Shown here piece after piece: positions 62,466-64,000 of a stretch of 64,000 nucleotides of DNA (position 1 is the stretch's first letter; the number at the start of each line of letters is the position of its first letter). A model generated the notes under the pieces. The model was given only the letters and a program-made list of their open reading frames with translations, searched no databases and had not been told where the DNA came from. Source of the stretch: Oncomelania hupensis (lineage: Eukaryota; Mollusca; Gastropoda; Littorinimorpha; Pomatiopsidae); NCBI GenBank assembly GCA_036898135.1, contig CM072522.1:62347254-62411253 (forward strand), written 5' to 3'. A program made the position numbers and the translations under genes.

Positions 62466-62539
62466 AGTGAGAGAGAAAGAGAGAGAGAGATGGAGGGAGA
62501 CGGACGGACAGATATGAAGTCAAAGGATCGTTAGAAGAG

Positions 62540-63150
62540 CGCATTTGACTCTGCGGTGTGCGTTACGGCAAACCAATTGAAGCGTTCAATGTTAAGTGAT
62601 CACATCGCAGCCTGTGCAGGACGTGAATCCAAGCCCGTTGACAGCTTGGAGTACCCAAGCAAAAACCTGACATGACTGTGAGACCCAGTTGCCTCAGTGG
62701 TGCACTCCAAAAGGTAAAAAAACGCTGGAAGTATCTAATGTCATGAGATAACATTGCAGCCTGTGCTTCAAAGCCCGATGGCCGTCTGGAGTGTTGGGAC
62801 TGGCAGGAGGGGTTTGGGGGTGGGTGGCAGGGTGAAAGATGAATTACATGACCCTGAGACAAGGCGTTCCAACTCTTTCAGATGAGAGTATAAACCAAGG
62901 TCTGATCTGGAAACGCACGCATTCCATCGCACGGACTTTAAAGATTCTGACGCTCATGTCCTAAACATCCAGCAAACGCTTTTGACCTCTTCTCCCCTCA
63001 AACTCGATCGCCCAGGATCGCGCTCAGTCGTCTGGGCGTCAGGCTATGCGCCCAGAAAGACTGCAAGTGAGCGCCTCTTTGGCTTGAGTTCGATCATGTA
63101 TCGGTCAGCGCCTTGAACAGCTCTGGAGCTAGGGGCGCGCTATGTAAGAA
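62540..63150 (+). mobile_element. SINE-1 variant with duplicated alternative head
   Basis: The body from about 62875 ('cagatgagagtataaaccaa') and tail ('agcgccttgaacagctctgg', 'gcgcgctatgtaagaa') are SINE-1. The preceding 330 bp hold two related blocks ('cacatcgcagcctgtgcagg' and 'aacattgcagcctgtgcttc'), as in the variant at 2978. Confidence 0.7.
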
Positions 63151-63258
63151 TGGTAATGAGAGTGAGATGAGTGACAACCAAAGAGTGGTAATGAGAGTGA
63201 AATGACTGACAACCAAAGAGTGGTAATGAGAGTGAAATGACTGACAACCAAAGAGTGC
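63149..63258. repeat. 35-bp minisatellite, about 3 units
   Basis: 'tggtaatgagagtgaaatga' plus 'ctgacaaccaaagag', spacing 35 bp. It begins at the SINE-1 tail. Confidence 0.9.
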
Positions 63259-63269
63259 AACAGAGGAAG

Positions 63270-64000
63270 GAGGGCTATGCAGAGGGAGAGAGATGATTGA
63301 GAGAGCGATATAGAGAGGGAGAGAGATGATTGAGAGAGCGATAGAGAGAGGGAGAGACATGATTGAGAGAGCGATAGAGGGAGAGATATAGAGAAGGGGA
63401 TGATTGAGAGAGCGATATCGAGAAGGAGCGAGATGATTGAGCGAGGGAGAGAGAGCGATATAGAGAGGACGAGGTAGGAGAGAGAGAGCGATATAGAGAG
63501 GGAGAGAGACGATTGAGAGAGCGTTATAGATAGGGAGAGAGATGATTGAGAGCGATAGATAGAGGGAGAGAAATGATTGAGAGAGCGATAGAGGGAGAGA
63601 TATGATTGAGAGAGCGATATAGAGAAGGAGATGATTGAGAGAGATAGAGAGAGGGAGAGAGATGATTGAGAGAGCGATAGAGAGAGAGAGATGATTGAGA
63701 GAGCGATAGAGAGAGAGATGATTGAGAGAGCGATAGAGAGAGGGAGATGGGTGATTGAGAGAGCGATATATAGAGAGAGATGATTGAGAGAGCGATATAG
63801 AGATGAAGAGGTAGGAGAGAGAGCGATATAGAGGGAGAGAGATGATTGAGAGAGCGATATAAAGAGGGAGAGAGATGATTGAGAGAGCGATATAGAGAGG
63901 GAGAGAGATGATTGAGAGACCGATATATAGAGAGAGATGATTGGGAGAGCGATATAGAGAGGGAGAGGGACGATTGAGAGAGCGATAGAGAGAGGGAGAG
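63270..64000. repeat. Irregular GA-rich minisatellite
   Basis: Units built from 'gagagatgattgagagagcg' and 'atatagagaggga' with variable length (about 25-36 bp). Runs off the window edge. Confidence 0.93.

Overview
This window looks like animal nuclear DNA from a repeat-rich intergenic or intronic region. No host protein gene can be assigned with confidence. Evidence for a eukaryote: non-LTR retrotransposons with target-site duplications (TSDs), tRNA- and 5S-derived SINEs carrying pol III boxes, solo LTRs, DNA-transposon relics and many micro- and minisatellites. The mix of an RTE-like LINE, CR1/L2-like LINE ends and SINEs sharing a LINE hairpin tail suggests an invertebrate, perhaps a mollusc. 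That placement is inference and no species can be named.

The dominant element is an RTE-like LINE, called LINE-A here, with 11 copies. Copy 1 (7885-11242, minus) is full length. It has a short 5' leader, a small upstream ORF, and an intact ORF2 of about 1,020 codons (APE endonuclease plus reverse transcriptase) whose stop codon lies inside the terminal GGATA repeat. Copy 4 (16261-17567, minus) differs by eye at only two positions over about 1.3 kb, so the family moved recently. The other copies are truncated, internally deleted, twin-primed or nested. Several have clear 9-14 bp TSDs.

Non-autonomous families: SINE-1 (tRNA head, about 450 bp) and SINE-2 (tRNA-like head, about 270 bp) both end in a hairpin tail shared with the CR1/L2-like LINE at 48.06-48.9 kb. 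SINE-3 has a tRNA-like head. A 5S rRNA-derived SINE has two copies. R3 is an unrecognised retroposon of about 590 bp, with three long copies and fragments. Three solo LTRs of 582-593 bp start TG, end CA and (two of them) have 5-bp TSDs. DNA elements are a Tc1/mariner relic keeping the transposase C-terminus (33.57-33.95 kb), a 1.8-kb element with long inverted repeats and an 11-bp direct repeat (39.3-41.1 kb, Mutator-like), and two copies of a roughly 100-bp foldback MITE with an 8-bp TSD (hAT-like).

Tandem arrays fill much of the rest: units of 30, 41, 32, 36, 37, 57, 62, 67, 34, 20, 27, 14 and 35 bp, plus long (CT)n, (AAT)n, (AGT)n, (GAA)n and (GAT)n tracts. Their open frames follow from the repeat structure and are not evidence of genes.

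Layout: 0-7.4 kb SINEs, a possible promoter/first exon at 4.07-4.33 kb and the 41-bp satellite; 7.5-12.2 kb LINE-A copies in AAT arrays; 12.3-18 kb R3, CR1-like relic and nested LINE-A/SINE-1; 18-23.8 kb satellites; 23.9-31.5 kb nested SINE-2/LINE-A, SINE-3 and two LTRs; 32.5-42 kb DNA transposons, R3 and a CGTACG repeat field; 42-50 kb arrays, LINE ends and the third LTR; 50-64 kb SINEs, LINE-A copies, the second MITE and purine-rich arrays.
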